NCBI GenBank assembly: GCA_030998225.1
Contig: JAPYXD010000704.1
Span: forward strand, 10,726,001-10,790,000
Reading direction: 5' to 3'
Origin: Diplolepis rosae
Lineage: Eukaryota; Arthropoda; Insecta; Hymenoptera; Diplolepididae
Length of the DNA: 64,000 nucleotides
Part shown: positions 10,139-22,500 of the stretch, piece after piece
Numbering within the stretch: the first letter of the stretch is position 1
Layout of the letters: each line of letters begins with the position of its first letter
Made by a program: the position numbers and the translations under genes
Notes under the pieces: generated by a model
The model's database searches: none
Seen by the model: only the letters and a program-made list of their open reading frames with translations
Told to the model about the DNA's origin: nothing

Positions 10139-10405
10139 CTCACTTCACTTCGTTGAGGAATTAGTTAAGAAAAGAAAAGGTGAATTTTTTTACACAACAC
10201 TTTCCTTTAATGAATACTGCTTTTCTGATCTCCGTTTTTCAAAAGAATTTGTTAAGCATAAATTCTTGAGCATTCAAGAATTTCTTACAATTTGTCTGGT
10301 TATTTAGTGTCTCAAAAGTAAAAATTATTTCATAAAGATATTTTTTAAAATACGTAATATGGCTTTTAAATTCTGATTTCGAGTGGAATTTATAGGTACT
10401 GGTGC
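10139..10405. other. Unassigned AT-rich spacer
   Basis: Nothing recognised. Confidence 0.3.
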
Positions 10406-10649
10406 TTCACTGAAAGAAATACTTGGGATTTATCAGCCATATGAATATAGCTGAATGTTTTTAAGTAATTCAACAAAATATATTTGACAGTTAACCAAAA
10501 ATATTGCTGCAATAGTAATTCAAATGGTTATAATACACATTCAGGTTGAACTGAAACAAGCAAACCTTGGTTTTTGATAAATTTCCAATATAATATAGGT
10601 CAAGGAACCACAATTATGTCTGTATCGTCGAATTTTTTTTTTCAGTGTA
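10406..10649 (+). mobile_element. MITE with CACTGAAA ends, copy 1
   Basis: About 244 bp, starts CACTGAAAGAAATACTTGGG and ends TTTTTTTTTCAGTG; the short ends CACTGAAA/TTTCAGTG are inverted. It is nearly identical and collinear with 50,266-50,509, including TATCAGCCATATGAATATAG and TATTGCTGCAATAGTAATTC. No coding capacity. Superfamily not determined. Confidence 0.8.
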
Positions 10650-10661
10650 TCTAATTTTTCC

Positions 10662-10995
10662 TTAAGGTCATGGATAAATCGGACCACGTGACTAAATTAT
10701 GCATTTAGAAAGTATCTTCCTGAAAATTTAGGAAACGTAACAAAAGACAATAATGCACGTCTGTCACTTCCTTTTAGTTAAAGTTTTGAAAAAAATTCGA
10801 AAACTTATCGACAATTAGAATTAACTGTAAATTTTTTTGCCAAATTTTCACTCAAACGGAGTTGGAAGACGTTCTTTATCGTTTTCTGTTGTATTTTTCA
10901 AATTCTTAGAAAAACATTTTGTAAAATAAAAATGTTATCTCACACGAAATTTTACAGGAATTTGGTCACGTGATCTGGTTGATCCATGGCCTTAA
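10662..10995 (+). mobile_element. Foldback MITE, TAAGGTCATGGAT family, copy 1
   Basis: Ends TTAAGGTCATGGATAAATCG (left) and GGTTGATCCATGGCCTTAA (right) are inverted repeats, continuing with GACCACGTGACTAAAT / TTTGGTCACGTGATC. The internal sequence matches 51,458-51,810 in the opposite orientation. End fragments of the same family are at 9,860-10,070, about 43,480-43,535 and about 53,127-53,165. Confidence 0.8.
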
Positions 10996-11372
10996 TGTTC
11001 TTTATTCAACCGCATTCCTCAATTTCAATAATGAAGTATTATGTCCAACTTTATGAGTTGTTCAGAAATTCTATTTCGTGTAAAACTCAGGCCAAAGTGA
11101 AGCGTGATAAAGGAGTGAAATGCAAAAAGAGGCATTGACCAACAACTAGACATTTTCAGATGTACCTCAAGTTAACAAATCCACAACATATTTTTAGCAT
11201 AATAACTATTCTACAATTTAAAGCTTATTTAATGCACTAAATCAGCCTTAAATTCCTGTAAAGGAAATAAATTGATCAACTTTGCTGTTCTTGAGACAAC
11301 CGCGTAGCTTGCAGCTTGACTTCCAGTTAGCAGCACCACGGGGTTTAAAAAAAAAATCAAAATTATAAAATT
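10996..11372. other. Left flank of the Penelope composite
   Basis: AT-rich, no gene or repeat recognised. A short poly-A stretch (11,347-11,356) and TATAAAATTTAAT lie directly before the pseudo-LTR edge; the right flank of the composite has the similar TATAAAAATTTTAAT at 40,030-40,044, a possible but imperfect target duplication. Confidence 0.35.
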
Positions 11373-12424
11373 TAATTTTGTAAAAGTTAATTTGGCATGG
11401 GGTCAGTTTTGATACGGATTTATTTTTTTAATTAAGTGATAGAACACATAAAAAATACAAAAGGCAAACGTTTCGGCCACAAATGGGGGCCCTCTTCAGT
11501 GCCAATTAGCTTAATAGTAACCTTTAAATATTTATTAACTAAGACATGCAACTTAATAATTATTGTATTTTTTGTTTTTTTCTTTTTTTCTTTGCTTATT
11601 GATATTAGAAAAAGATAGAGTAAACATGCGGAAAGACTTATGGGTAAGCGAGTTCCTAGGTGTGAAGGAACCAGACCGTTCCAAAAACTGTTCCAACGAG
11701 TAATCCTCTCCCACAGGAACCGTGAAAAATGCGACCGCGGAACGCACTCTCTCAAGGGCACATATATAAGCACGATTATTTCAACAAAGAAAGAAACAAC
11801 ACGATGGAGAATATAACGTGGATCCTTGGTAAAGCACGCACAGCAAACCACACACATCCACGAGCACCAGAAGTAAAGGACACTGAAGTTAAAACAATAA
11901 GAACGATGTAATTGGTACGGAAAAATTTTTATTTTGTATTTTCTCCGAAGCCGCAGAGATGACAGACGAAAGTAAGTCCACCACTCTGCCACATGGCTAA
12001 AAGAAAACTGATTTGGGAAGAAGTCGTATTTAGGAAGACTAGTGTTCAGAGTTTGACGTGTATAGAAAGCATTCTCCAGATAGGTCAGGTTCCAACACCA
12101 AGGGTTATACACAGTAAAACCTTATTTTAATGTCCCCGGCACTTGAGATTATTATATGCTCAAGCGTCCGACAAAAGCAAAGACCCACCACATGTTCGAA
12201 AAACTCTGTAAGGAAAGGCACTCACTACGATCCCGACGTCGTAAAAATTGTACACATTTCTGTGGATATAGAAAGTAAAATGCAACTAAAGTGGAAATTC
12301 ACGAAAAATTAAATTCCCGGTTTTTCGAAACCTCTGATTCTTAATAAATGGAACCCGGAAAAATACAATATTAAGTTTATAAGTATGATGTCCGGAGTTT
12401 TTCAGATTATAAGACTGTTGTAAA
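11373..12424 (-). repeat. Penelope pseudo-LTR, copy A
   Basis: Minus-oriented copy of a sequence of about 1.05 kb present four times (A here, B 18,453-19,530, C 26,948-28,025, D 38,930-40,033). Its outer edge stops at TAATTTTG (11,373), about 55 bp before the ORF start codon retained in copies B and C, so it is slightly truncated. Its satellite-side edge, ending with GATGTCCGGAGTTTTTCAG, is the same in all copies. Copies differ by only a few substitutions, indicating recent amplification. A GTG-initiated frame of 226 codons (11,432-12,112) is open in all four copies but shows no domain and overlaps the ribozyme motif, so I do not call it a gene. Confidence 0.85.
11463..11503 (-). ncRNA. Hammerhead-ribozyme-like motif in pseudo-LTR A
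   Basis: Minus strand, 41 nt: GGCA (stem I), CTGAAGA core box, one extra G, stem II GGCC..GGCC around CCCATTTGT, GAAAC, then GTT and TGCC, which closes stem I with GGCA. Stem III would be only two base pairs (AC/GU), the minimal form known from PLE hammerheads, which is thought to need dimerisation. The extra G before stem II departs from the textbook spacing. Identical in all four pseudo-LTRs. Confidence 0.65.
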
Positions 12425-15400
12425 GTGGCAAAATATTACGAGAGTTATTCGAACTCTGACTTAAATAGAGTGGCCAATTAATACAGTAGCACTACGGATT
12501 CTAAGACTGATAAAAAATGGCCAAGTAATGCGCGAGCACTTCGGACTCTAATTCTGAGTAAGGTGGCCAAGTAATGCGCGAGCACATCAGACTCTGATTC
12601 TGAGTAAGGTGGCCAAGTAATGCGCGAGTTCAATGGACGTCAGGACTGATATAAATGCAAAATTAGCCGCGTAATACGCGAGATCGAACGAAGTCTGACC
12701 TAAATAAGGAGGCAAAGTAATGCGCGAATTCTTAGTACAGGATTTTTATATAAAGTGGCCAAATAATGCGCGAGCTCTTCGGACTCTGGCTTAAAATTAT
12801 GTGGCCAAGTAATTCGCGAGTTCAATGGACGTCAGGACTGATATAAATGCAAAAATAGCCGCGTAATACGCAAGATCAAACGAAATCTGACCTAAATAAG
12901 GTGGCAAAGTAATGCGCGAATTCTTAGTACAGAATTTTTATATAAAGTGGCCAAGTAATGCGCGAGCTCTTCGGACTCCGACTTAAAATTATGTGGCCAA
13001 GTAATTCGCGAGTTCAATGGACGTCAGGACTGATATAAATACAAAAATAGCCGCGTAATACGCAGTTAAACGAAGTCTAACCTGAAAAGAGTGGCCAAGT
13101 AATGCACGAATTTTTAGGGTTATAAGAATTTTTATAAAGTGGCCAAAAAATAATAATTAACACGTAGGCTCCTTAGACTATGACCTGAATAAGGCGGCCA
13201 AGTAATGCGCGAGCACTTCGGACTCAGATTTTCAGTAAAGGGGCCAAGTAATGCGCGAGCACATCAGACTCTGATTCTGAGTAAGGTGGCCAAGTAATGC
13301 GCGAGTTCAATGGACGTCAGGACTGATATAAATGCAAAATTTGCCGCGTAATACGCGAGATCAACCGAAGTCTGACCTAAATAAGGAGGCAAAGTAATGC
13401 GCGAGCTCTTCGGACTCTGGCTTAAAATTATGTGGCCAAGTAATTCGCGAGTTCAATGGACGTCAGGACTGATATAAATGCAAAAATAGCCGCGTAATAC
13501 GCAAGATCAAACGAAATCTGACCTAAATAAGGTGGCAAAGTAATGCGCGAATTCTTAGTACAGAATTTTTATATAAAGTGGCCAAGTAATGCGCGAGCTC
13601 TTCGGACTCAGATTTTCAGTAAGGTGGCCAAGTAATGCTCGAGTTCAATGGACGTCAGGACTGATATAAATGCCAAAATAACCTCGTAATACGCGAGATC
13701 AAACGAAGTCTGACCTAAATAAGGAGGCAAAGTGATGCGCGAATTCTTAGTACAGGATTTTTATATAAAGTGTCCAAGTAATGCGCGAGCTCTTCGGACT
13801 CTGGCTTAAAATTATGTGGCCAAGTAATTCGCGAGTTCAATGGACGCCAGGACTGATATAAATCCAAAATAGCCGCGTGATACGCGAGATCAAACGAAAT
13901 CTGACCTAAATAAGGTGGCAAAGTAATGCGCGAATTCTTAGTACAGAATTTTTATATAAAGTGGCCAAGTAATGCGCGAGCTCTTCGGACTCAGATTTTC
14001 AGTAAGGTGGCCAAGTAATGCTCGAGTTCAATGGACGTCAGGACTGATATAAATGCCAAAATAACCTCGTAATACGCGAGATCAAACGAAGTCTGACCTA
14101 AATAAGGAGGCAAAGTGATGCGCGAATTCTTAGTACAGGATTTTTATATAAAGTGTCCAAGTAATGCGCGAGCTCTTCGGACTCTGGCTTAAAATTATGT
14201 GGCCAAGTAATTCGCGAGTTCAATGGACGTCAGGACTGATATAAATGCAAAAATAGCCGCGTAATACGCGAGATCAAACGAAGTCTGACCTAAATAAGGA
14301 GGCAAAGTAATGCGCGAATTCTTAGGAGTACAGAATTTTTATATAAAGTAGCCAAGTAATGCGCGAGCTCTTCGGACTCTGGCTTAAAATTATGTGGCCA
14401 AGTAATGCGCGAGCACTTCGGACTCTAATTTACAGTAAGGTGGCCAAGTAATGCGCGAGTTCAATGGACGTCAGGACTGATATAAATGCAAAAATAGCCG
14501 CGTAATACGCGAGATCAAACGAAATCTGACCTAAATAAGGTGGCAAAGTAATGCGCGAATTCTTAGTACAGAATTTTTATATAAAGTGGCCAAGTAATGC
14601 GCGAGCTCTTCGGACTCTGGCTTAAAATTATGTGGCCAAGTAATGAGCGAATTCTTAGTACAGAATTTTTATATATAAAGTGGCCAAGTAATGCGCGAGT
14701 TCAATGGACGTCAGGACTGTTATAAATACAAAAATAGGCGCGTAATACGCGAGTTGAACGCAGTCTGACCTGAAAAGAGTTGCCAAGTAATGCGCGAATT
14801 CTTAGGGGTATAAGAATTTTTATATAAAGTGGCCAAAAAATAATAATTAACATTTAGGGTCCTTAGACTCTGACCTGAATAATGCGGCCAAGTAATGCGC
14901 GAGCACTTCGGACTCTGATTTACAGTAAGGTGGCCAAGTAATGCGCGAGTTCAATGGACGTCAGGACTGATATAAATGCAAAAATGGCCGCGTAATACGC
15001 GAGATCAAACGAATTCTGACCTAAATAAGATGGCAAAGTAATGCGCGAATTCTTAGTACAGAATTTTAATATAAAGTGGCCAAGTAATACGCGAGCTCTT
15101 CGGACTCTGGCTTAAAATTATGTGGCCAACTAATGCGCGAGTTCAATGGACGTCAGGACTGATATAAATACAAAAATAGCCGCGTAATACGCGAGTTGAA
15201 CAAAGTCTGATCTGAAAAGAGTGGCCAAGTAATGCGCGAGCTCTTCGGACTCAGATTTTCAGTAAGGTGGCCAAGTAATGCGCGAGTTCAATGGACGTCA
15301 GGACTGATATAAATGCCAAAATAACCTCGTAATACGCGAGATCAAACGAAGTCTGACCTAAATAAGGAGGCAAAGTGATGCGCGAATTCTTAGTACAGGA

Positions 15401-15850
15401 TTTTTATATAAAGTGTCCAAGTAATGCGCGAGCTCTTCGGACTCTGGCTTAAAATTATGTGGCCAAGTAATGCGCGAGCTCTTCGGACTCAGATTTTCAG
15501 TAAGGTGGCCAAGTAATGCGCGAGTTCAATGGACGTCAGGACTGATAAAAATGCAAAAATAGCACCGTAAAACCCGAGATAAAAAAATGACTGACCTAAA
15601 TAAGGTGGCAAAGTAATGCGCGAATTCTTAGTACAGAATTTTTATATAAAGTGGCCAAGTAATGCGCGAGCTCTTCGGACTCTGGCTTAAAATTATGTGG
15701 CCAAATAATGCGCAAAGTTAAATGGACGTCAGGACTGATATAAATACAAAAAATAGTCGCGTAATACGCGAGTTCAACGAAACCTGACCTAAATAAGGTG
15801 GCCAAAAATGCGCGAGTTACAACGAAATCTGACTCAGACAAAGTGGCCAG
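12425..15850 (-). repeat. Complex satellite block 1, inside the minus-strand PLE
   Basis: Array of subunits that each begin with a conserved box close to GGCCAAGTAATGCGCGAG, followed by a spacer of about 25-37 bp taken from a small set: CTCTTCGGACTCTGGC.., TTCAATGGACGTCAGGAC.., ATCAAACGAAGTCTGACC.., TTCTTAGTACAGAATT.., CACTTCGGACTC... The order repeats with a period near 192 bp (the TTCGCGAGTTCAATGG subunit starts at 12,801 and 12,993). A variant box CGCGTAATACGCG is itself a palindrome. Subunits decay toward the pseudo-LTR (GTGGCAAAATATTACGAGAG at 12,425). All 68-88-codon ORFs here are products of the period. Confidence 0.9.
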
Positions 15851-18476
15851 ATGTAAGAACATAAACCGTGAAGGGACGACTGAAACACGGTGAGTCCCAA
15901 TTTCTCATTTCACATTTTTTTATGACCCTTTTTTTAAGTATAGGGTTGTAAATCTTAGAAAGGTTTTCTATGTCGGTTCTAAGATTTACCGCATCGTTCG
16001 TACCTGCAATGTGACACATTTCCAACAGCAACCTTTTTTTGTAGTTTTTTTCGTTAGCTAAGATTTTTGTTCTATCAAAATCGAAGAAGTGATCTCTTTC
16101 AATCGTATGTTTTGTTAGCGCGTTTTGTTTATTGGGGCTTTCTCTAATGTTGTTTTTATGTTCTTTTAGTCTGTTTTTAAGGAATCGTTTCGTTTGACCT
16201 ATATAGACAGCCTTGCAGTCATTCCCTTTGCACGGAACGCTGTAGACGACGTTAGAAGATTGATCTTTGGGTATTTTGTCCTTGGTGGGTATAAAGATCG
16301 TTTTTAGGTTTTTTTGGTTTTTGTACGCAGTGTTTATGTTGTAGCTATGTAAGATTCCTGATATTCTCTCTGACAGAACTTCAACGTAAGGGATACTAAT
16401 TAAGGGTTTGTTTTCTGTGTTTATGTCGGCCTGATTGTTACCTAATCGTGTCTTATGTTCAAGGGTAAGAAGTCTTAGATTTATAATCTCTTGCGTGAAC
16501 TGTTGTGGATAGTCATTTTCTAGTAGTGTATCTATAATTAGTTTAAGGTTGTTTTTGTGAAATTCTTTATCTGAAAGTAGAATTGCCCTGTCAACTAAGT
16601 TGTTTACAACACTTTTCTTGTATCTGAGGGGGTGATGGGAATTAAAGTTAAGGTATCTTCCAGACCAAGTCGGTTTCCTATACCAATTGAAAGAAAGTTT
16701 TTGATTCTGTTTCCTAGTCATAGTGACATCTAGAAAATTAATAGCACCATTTATCTCTTTTTCTAGGGTGAATTCAATATTGAGGGAATTGTTGTTGAAG
16801 ATTTGCAAAATGTGGTTCACTTGTGTGTCAGGAACCACGATGAGAATATCGTCTACGTATCGAAAGTAAACAGGTACTTCAAAATCAAGATTAGAGAGCC
16901 TGTCTTTTTCTAGGTCATCCATCACTATATCTGCAAGGACGGGGGAGAAAGGAGAACCCATTGGTAATCCGCGTTTTTGAAAATAGGTGGTGCCATCGAA
17001 ATTAAAGTCTGTGCTATCCAAGCATAATCGCAACCCTTCTTCATATTCCTTCCATGGCAATGATACTTTGCGACGAATCTCTTCCCATCTATTTTTTACA
17101 GCAGAGATGGCTGCTTCCTTGGGTATATTTGTGAAAAGGGACACTACATCCAAGGAGGCGAGAACAAAATTATCAGGGACAATAACATTTTTAAGTTTCT
17201 GGACTAGTTCGAAACTGTTAATGATTTTTGATTTTGGTGGCGTGGTGTTTTTAGATATGGTAGTGCTAAAGAAGGATGCTAGATTGTAGGTAGGACTGCC
17301 TACATAAGATACAATGGGTCTAATGGGGTTGCCTTCTTTATGGATTTTGGGTAATCCGTAGAATCTGGAGGGAACAGCATTAGAAGACTTTAAATCCTTA
17401 GCTAACAGGTTGTTGATTAATTTTTTGTTTTCCCATGTTTTGACTAGACAATTTACTTTATTTTGTATTTTGGTTGTAGTGTCCTTGGAGCGGACTTTGT
17501 ATGTGTTTTCATCATTTAGAAGGTTCAATACTTTCTCGTTGTAATCTGTTCGCGTCAAGGCTACTGTGGTGTTACCTTTGTCTGCCCTAGTAAAAACTAT
17601 GTCCGGGTTATTTTTTACGAAATCCCTAGCTTCTTTAATTTCTTTAACAGGTTGTACGAATTTAGATTTGTGTTCATTCCCATTTTTCTTAAAATTATTA
17701 ACGACGTTAGCAACTTTTAAGCGCAATTCATCTTGAGATTCAGGATCAATTTTATTAATGTTAGATTCGATGTCCGCGATTATATTATATGTAGGAATTT
17801 CCCGTTTTTTTATAGTAACACCGAAATTTATTCCTAAGCTAGCTATTTTTGCGACATTCTCTGGAATTTGGTTTCCTGTTAAATTTTTGAACCACTTTTG
17901 GTTAAGTTTACTGTTGGAAACGGTCTTTTTATTGCAATCAAGAGACCTTATCAGTAAGTCGAGTTTCTTTTTGCATTTAAATTTGCTTTCTTCAAAACGG
18001 CGGGAGACTTTCCCGGATTCGAGCTCAAAAAATCTGTCGAACATGTGGTTTGGAAAAATAGCAACTATTCTACTTTGAAAATACATAATTTGATTCACAA
18101 GGTACTTTAAATGTGCACATATGTCACAAATTTCAAGATTCAAAATGGACCTAAGAAAAGTATTATGCAGGTTTGAGAATTTGTTACTCATACTTCTCGA
18201 ATTAAAACCAATGTGTTGAGATCGGATACCTTGTAAATGTTTGGGAAGAACTTCAAGTTTCCTACACCGTAGTAGGAAAATTCTCTGATTAAAGCTATTC
18301 GCATAGTCTAGATTTAATTGAGACCATTTTTTGAGGAGTGATGCCTCCTCATATCCATATGTCTCTTCTATTTGTTTGTAAAAACCCATCCCACTTCTAC
18401 CATTTTGATTGTTGCCATAAGTAAAATTATATCGTGACATGTTTCCGTACATGTTCAATGTTTTATTGACCCACAA
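15834..18476 (-). CDS. Penelope-like element reverse transcriptase with GIY-YIG endonuclease
   Basis: Retrotransposon polyprotein of up to 880 residues, counted from a TTG; the first ATG is at 18,452 (residue 9) and is the more likely start. Residues about 285-600 form the PLE reverse transcriptase: RADKGNTTVAL (298), FYGLPKIHKEGNPIRPIVS (372), motif A SLDVVSLFTN with D443, motif B RGLPMGSPFSPVLAD (502), motif C FRYVDDILIVV with D542/D543, and INFLDVTM (579). The C terminus holds a GIY-YIG nuclease: VYSVPCKGNDC (744), AVYIGQTKR (756), LKNRLKEHK, a candidate catalytic Glu in LLLEMCHI (819), and a Cys/His set (C749, C754, H790, H796) like the zinc motif described in endonuclease-bearing PLEs. 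RT and GIY-YIG together act in target-primed retrotransposition. The frame is fully open. Compared with the plus-strand copy it has one extra T in a run at 15,929-15,935, which removes the stop after ILKKG and adds about 32 residues running into the satellite. Confidence 0.93.
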   Translation of the reverse strand: MWVNKTLNMYGNMSRYNFTYGNNQNGRSGMGFYKQIEETYGYEEASLLKKWSQLNLDYANSFNQRIFLLRCRKLEVLPKHLQGIRSQHIGFNSRSMSNKFSNLHNTFLRSILNLEICDICAHLKYLVNQIMYFQSRIVAIFPNHMFDRFFELESGKVSRRFEESKFKCKKKLDLLIRSLDCNKKTVSNSKLNQKWFKNLTGNQIPENVAKIASLGINFGVTIKKREIPTYNIIADIESNINKIDPESQDELRLKVANVVNNFKKNGNEHKSKFVQPVKEIKEARDFVKNNPDIVFTRADKGNTTVALTRTDYNEKVLNLLNDENTYKVRSKDTTTKIQNKVNCLVKTWENKKLINNLLAKDLKSSNAVPSRFYGLPKIHKEGNPIRPIVSYVGSPTYNLASFFSTTISKNTTPPKSKIINSFELVQKLKNVIVPDNFVLASLDVVSLFTNIPKEAAISAVKNRWEEIRRKVSLPWKEYEEGLRLCLDSTDFNFDGTTYFQKRGLPMGSPFSPVLADIVMDDLEKDRLSNLDFEVPVYFRYVDDILIVVPDTQVNHILQIFNNNSLNIEFTLEKEINGAINFLDVTMTRKQNQKLSFNWYRKPTWSGRYLNFNSHHPLRYKKSVVNNLVDRAILLSDKEFHKNNLKLIIDTLLENDYPQQFTQEIINLRLLTLEHKTRLGNNQADINTENKPLISIPYVEVLSERISGILHSYNINTAYKNQKNLKTIFIPTKDKIPKDQSSNVVYSVPCKGNDCKAVYIGQTKRFLKNRLKEHKNNIRESPNKQNALTKHTIERDHFFDFDRTKILANEKNYKKRLLLEMCHIAGTNDAVNLRTDIENLSKIYNPILKKRVIKKCEMRNWDSPCFSRPFTVYVLTSGHFV

Positions 18477-19530
18477 TAATAATTTTGTAAAAGTTAATTT
18501 GGCATGGGGTCAGTTTTGATACGGATTTATTTTTTTAATTAAGTGATAGAACACATAAAAAATACAAAAGGCAAACGTTTCGGCCACAAATGGGGGCCCT
18601 CTTCAGTGCCAATTAGCTTAATAGTAACCTTTAAATATTTATTAACTAAGACATGCAACTTAATAATTATTGTATTTTTTGTTTTTTTCTTTTTTTCTTT
18701 GCTTATTGATATTAGAAAAAGATAGAGTAAACATGCGGAAAGACTTATGGGTAAGCGAGTTCCTAGGTGTGAAGGAACCAGACCGTTCCAAAAACTGTTC
18801 CAACGAGCAATCCTCTCCCACAGGAACCGTGAAAAATGCGACCGCGGAACGCACTCTCTCAAGGGCACATATATAAGCACGATTATTTCACCAAAGAAAG
18901 AAACAACACGATGGAGAATATAACGTGGATCCTTGGTAAAGCACGCACAGCAAACCACACACATCCACGAGCACCAGAAGTAAAGGACACTGAAGTTAAA
19001 ACAATAAGAACGATGTAATTGGTACGGAAAAATTTTTATTTTGTATTTTCTCCGAAGCCGCAGAGATGACAGACGAAAGTAAGTCCACCACTCTGCCACA
19101 TGGCTAAAAGAAAACTGATTTGGGAAGAAGTCGTATTTAGGAAGACTAGTGTTCAGAGTTTGACGTGTATAGAAAGCATTCTCCAGATAGGTCAGGTTCC
19201 AACACCAAGGGTTATACACAGTAAAACCTTATTTTAATGTCCCCGGCACTTGAGATTATTATATGCTCAAGCGTCCGACAAAAGCAAAGACCCACCACAT
19301 GTTCGAAAAACTCTGTAAGGAAAGGCACTCACTACGATCCCGACGTCGTAAAAATTGTACACATTTCTGTGGATATAGAAAGTAAAATGCAACTAAAGTG
19401 GAAATTCACGAAAAATTAAATTCCTGGTTTTTCGAAACCTCTGATTCTTAATAAATGGAACCCGGAAAAATACAATATTAAGTTTATAAGTATGATGTCC
19501 GAGTTTTTCAGATTATAAGACTGTTGTAAA
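18453..19530 (-). repeat. Penelope pseudo-LTR, copy B
   Basis: Minus orientation, directly upstream of the intact RT ORF, with the satellite on its far side. Compared with the other copies it carries private differences (GCAATCCTC for GTAATCCTC near 18,808, TTCACCAAAG for TTCAACAAAG near 18,887), while sharing TTCCTGG and GTCCGAG with C and D against A. This is where the promoter and 5' leader of the element would be expected. Confidence 0.85.
18570..18610 (-). ncRNA. Hammerhead-ribozyme-like motif in pseudo-LTR B
   Basis: Same 41-nt motif as in copy A, base for base: CTGAAGA box, stem II GGCC/GGCC, GAAACGTT, stem I GGCA/TGCC. It lies about 120-160 nt upstream of the RT start codon, where it could process the 5' end of the PLE transcript. 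Confidence 0.65.
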
Positions 19531-22500
19531 GTGGCAAAATATTACGAGAGTTATTCGAACTCTGACTTAAATAGAGTGGCCAATTAATACAGTAGCACTA
19601 CGGATTCTAAGACTGATAAAAAATGGCCAAGTAATGCGCGAGCACTTCGGACTCTAATTCTGAGTAAGGTGGCCAAGTAATGCGCGAGCACATCAGACTC
19701 TGATTCTGAGTAAGGTGGCCAAGTAATGCGCGAGTTCAATGGACGTCAGGACTGATATAAATGCAAAATTAGCCGCGTAATACGCGAGATCGAACGAAGT
19801 CTGACCTAAATAAGGAGGCAAAGTAATGCGCGAATTCTTAGTACAGGATTTTTATATAAAGTGGCCAAATAATGCGCGAGCTCTTCGGACTCTGGCTTAA
19901 AATTATGTGGCCAAGTAATTCGCGAGTTCAATGGACGTCAGGACTGATATAAATGCAAAAATAGCCGCGTAATACGCAAGATCAAACGAAATCTGACCTA
20001 AATAAGGTGGCAAAGTAATGCGCGAATTCTTAGTACAGAATTTTTATATAAAGTGGCCAAGTAATGCGCGAGCTCTTCGGACTCCGACTTAAAATTATGT
20101 GGCCAAGTAATTCGCGAGTTCAATGGACGTCAGGACTGATATAAATACAAAAATAGCCGCGTAATACGCAGTTAAACGAAGTCTAACCTGAAAAGAGTGG
20201 CCAAGTAATGCACGAATTTTTAGGGTTATAAGAATTTTTATAAAGTGGCCAAAAAATAATAATTAACACGTAGGCTCCTTAGACTATGACCTGAATAAGG
20301 CGGCCAAGTAATGCGCGAGCACTTCGGACTCAGATTTTCAGTAAAGGGGCCAAGTAATGCGCGAGCACATCAGACTCTGATTCTGAGTAAGGTGGCCAAG
20401 TAATGCGCGAGTTCAATGGACGTCAGGACTGATATAAATGCAAAATTTGCCGCGTAATACGCGAGATCAACCGAAGTCTGACCTAAATAAGGAGGCAAAG
20501 TAATGCGCGAGCTCTTCGGACTCTGGCTTAAAATTATGTGGCCAAGTAATTCGCGAGTTCAATGGACGTCAGGACTGATATAAATGCAAAAATAGCCGCG
20601 TAATACGCAAGATCAAACGAAATCTGACCTAAATAAGGTGGCAAAGTAATGCGCGAATTCTTAGTACAGAACTTTTATATAAAGTGGCCAAGTAATGCGC
20701 GAGCTCTTCGGACTCTGGCTTAAAATTATGTGGCCAAGTAATTCGCGAGTTCAATGGACGCCAGGACTGATATAAATCCAAAATAGCCGCGTGATACGCG
20801 AGATCAAACGAAATCTGACCTAAATTAGGTGGCAAAGTAATGCGCGAATTCTTAGTACAGAATTTTTATATAAAGTGGCCAAGTAATGCGCGAGCTCTTC
20901 GGACTCAGATTTTCAGTAAGGTGGCCAAGTAATGCGCGAGTTCAATGGACGTCAGGACTGATATAAATGCCAAAATAACCTCGTAATATGCGAGATCAAA
21001 CGAAGTCTGACCTAAATAAGGAGGCAAAGTGATGCGCGAATTCTTAGTACAGTATTTTTATATAAAGTGTCCAAGTAATGCGCGAGCTCTTCGGACTCTG
21101 GCTTAAAATTATGTGGCCAAGTAATTCGCGAGTTCAATGGACGTCAGGACTGATATAAATGCAAAAATAGCTGCGTAATACGCAGTTAAACGAAGTCTAA
21201 CCTGAAAAGAGTGGCCAAGTAATGCACGAATTTTTAGGGTTATAAGAATTTTTATAAAGTGGCCAAAAAATAATAATTAACACGTAGGCTCCTTAGACTA
21301 TGACCTGAATAAGGCGGCCAAGTAATGCGCGAGCACTTCGGACTCAGATTTTCAGTAAAGGGGCCAAGTAATGCGCGAGCACATCAGACTCTGATTCTGA
21401 GTAAGGTGGCCAAGTAATGCGCGAGTTCAATGGACGTCAGGACTGATATAAATGCAAAATTTGCCGCGTAATACGCGAGATCAACCGAAGTCTGACCTAA
21501 ATAAGGAGGCAAAGTAATGCGCGAGCTCTTCGGACTCTGGCTTAAAATTATGTGGCCAAGTAATTCGCGAGTTCAATGGACGTCAGGACTGATATAAATG
21601 CAAAAATAGCCGCGTAATACGCAAGATCAAACGAAATCTGACCTAAATAAGGTGGCAAAGTAATGCGCGAATTCTTAGTACAGAATTTTTATATAAAGTG
21701 GCCAAGTAATGCGCGAGCTCTTCGGACTCCGACTTAAAATTATGTGGCCAAGTAATTCGCGAGTTCAATGGACGTCAGGACTGATATAAATGCAAAAATA
21801 GCCGCGTAATACGCGAGTTGAACAAAGTCTGATCTGAAAAGAGTGGCCAAGTAATGCGCGAGCTCTTCGGACTCAGATTTTCAGTAAGGTGGCCAAGCAA
21901 TGCGCGAGTTCAATGGACGTCAGGACTGATATAAATGCCAAAATAACCTCGTAATACGCGAGATCAAACGAAGTCTGACCTAAATAAGGAGGCAAAGTGA
22001 TGCGCGAATTCTTAGTACAGGATTTTTATATAAAGTGTCCAAGTAATGCGCGAGCTCTTCGGACTCTGGCTTAAAATTATGTGGCCAAGTAATTCGCGAG
22101 TTCAATGGACGTCAGGACTGATATAAATGCAAAAATAGCAGCGTAATACGCGAGATCAAACGAAGTCTGACCTAAATAAGGAGGCAAAGTAATGTGCGAA
22201 TTCTTAGTACAGGATTTTTATATAAAGTGGCCAAGTAATGCGCGAGCTCTTCGGACTCCGACTTAAAATTATGTGGCCAAGTAATTCGCGAGTTCAATGG
22301 ACGTCAGGACTGATATAAATACAAAAATAGCCGCGTAATACGCAGTTAAACGAAGTCTAACCTGAAAAGAGTGGCCAAGTAATGCGCGAGCTCTTCGGAC
22401 TCAGATTTTCAGTAAGGTGGCCAAGTAATGCGCGAGTTCAATGGACGTCAGGACTGATATAAATGCCAAAATAACCTCGTAATACGCGAGATCAAACGAA

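Noticed and set aside
16987..18078. Plus-strand ORFs of 100 and 106 codons within the RT gene
   Set aside because: Antisense shadows of the minus-strand PLE ORF.
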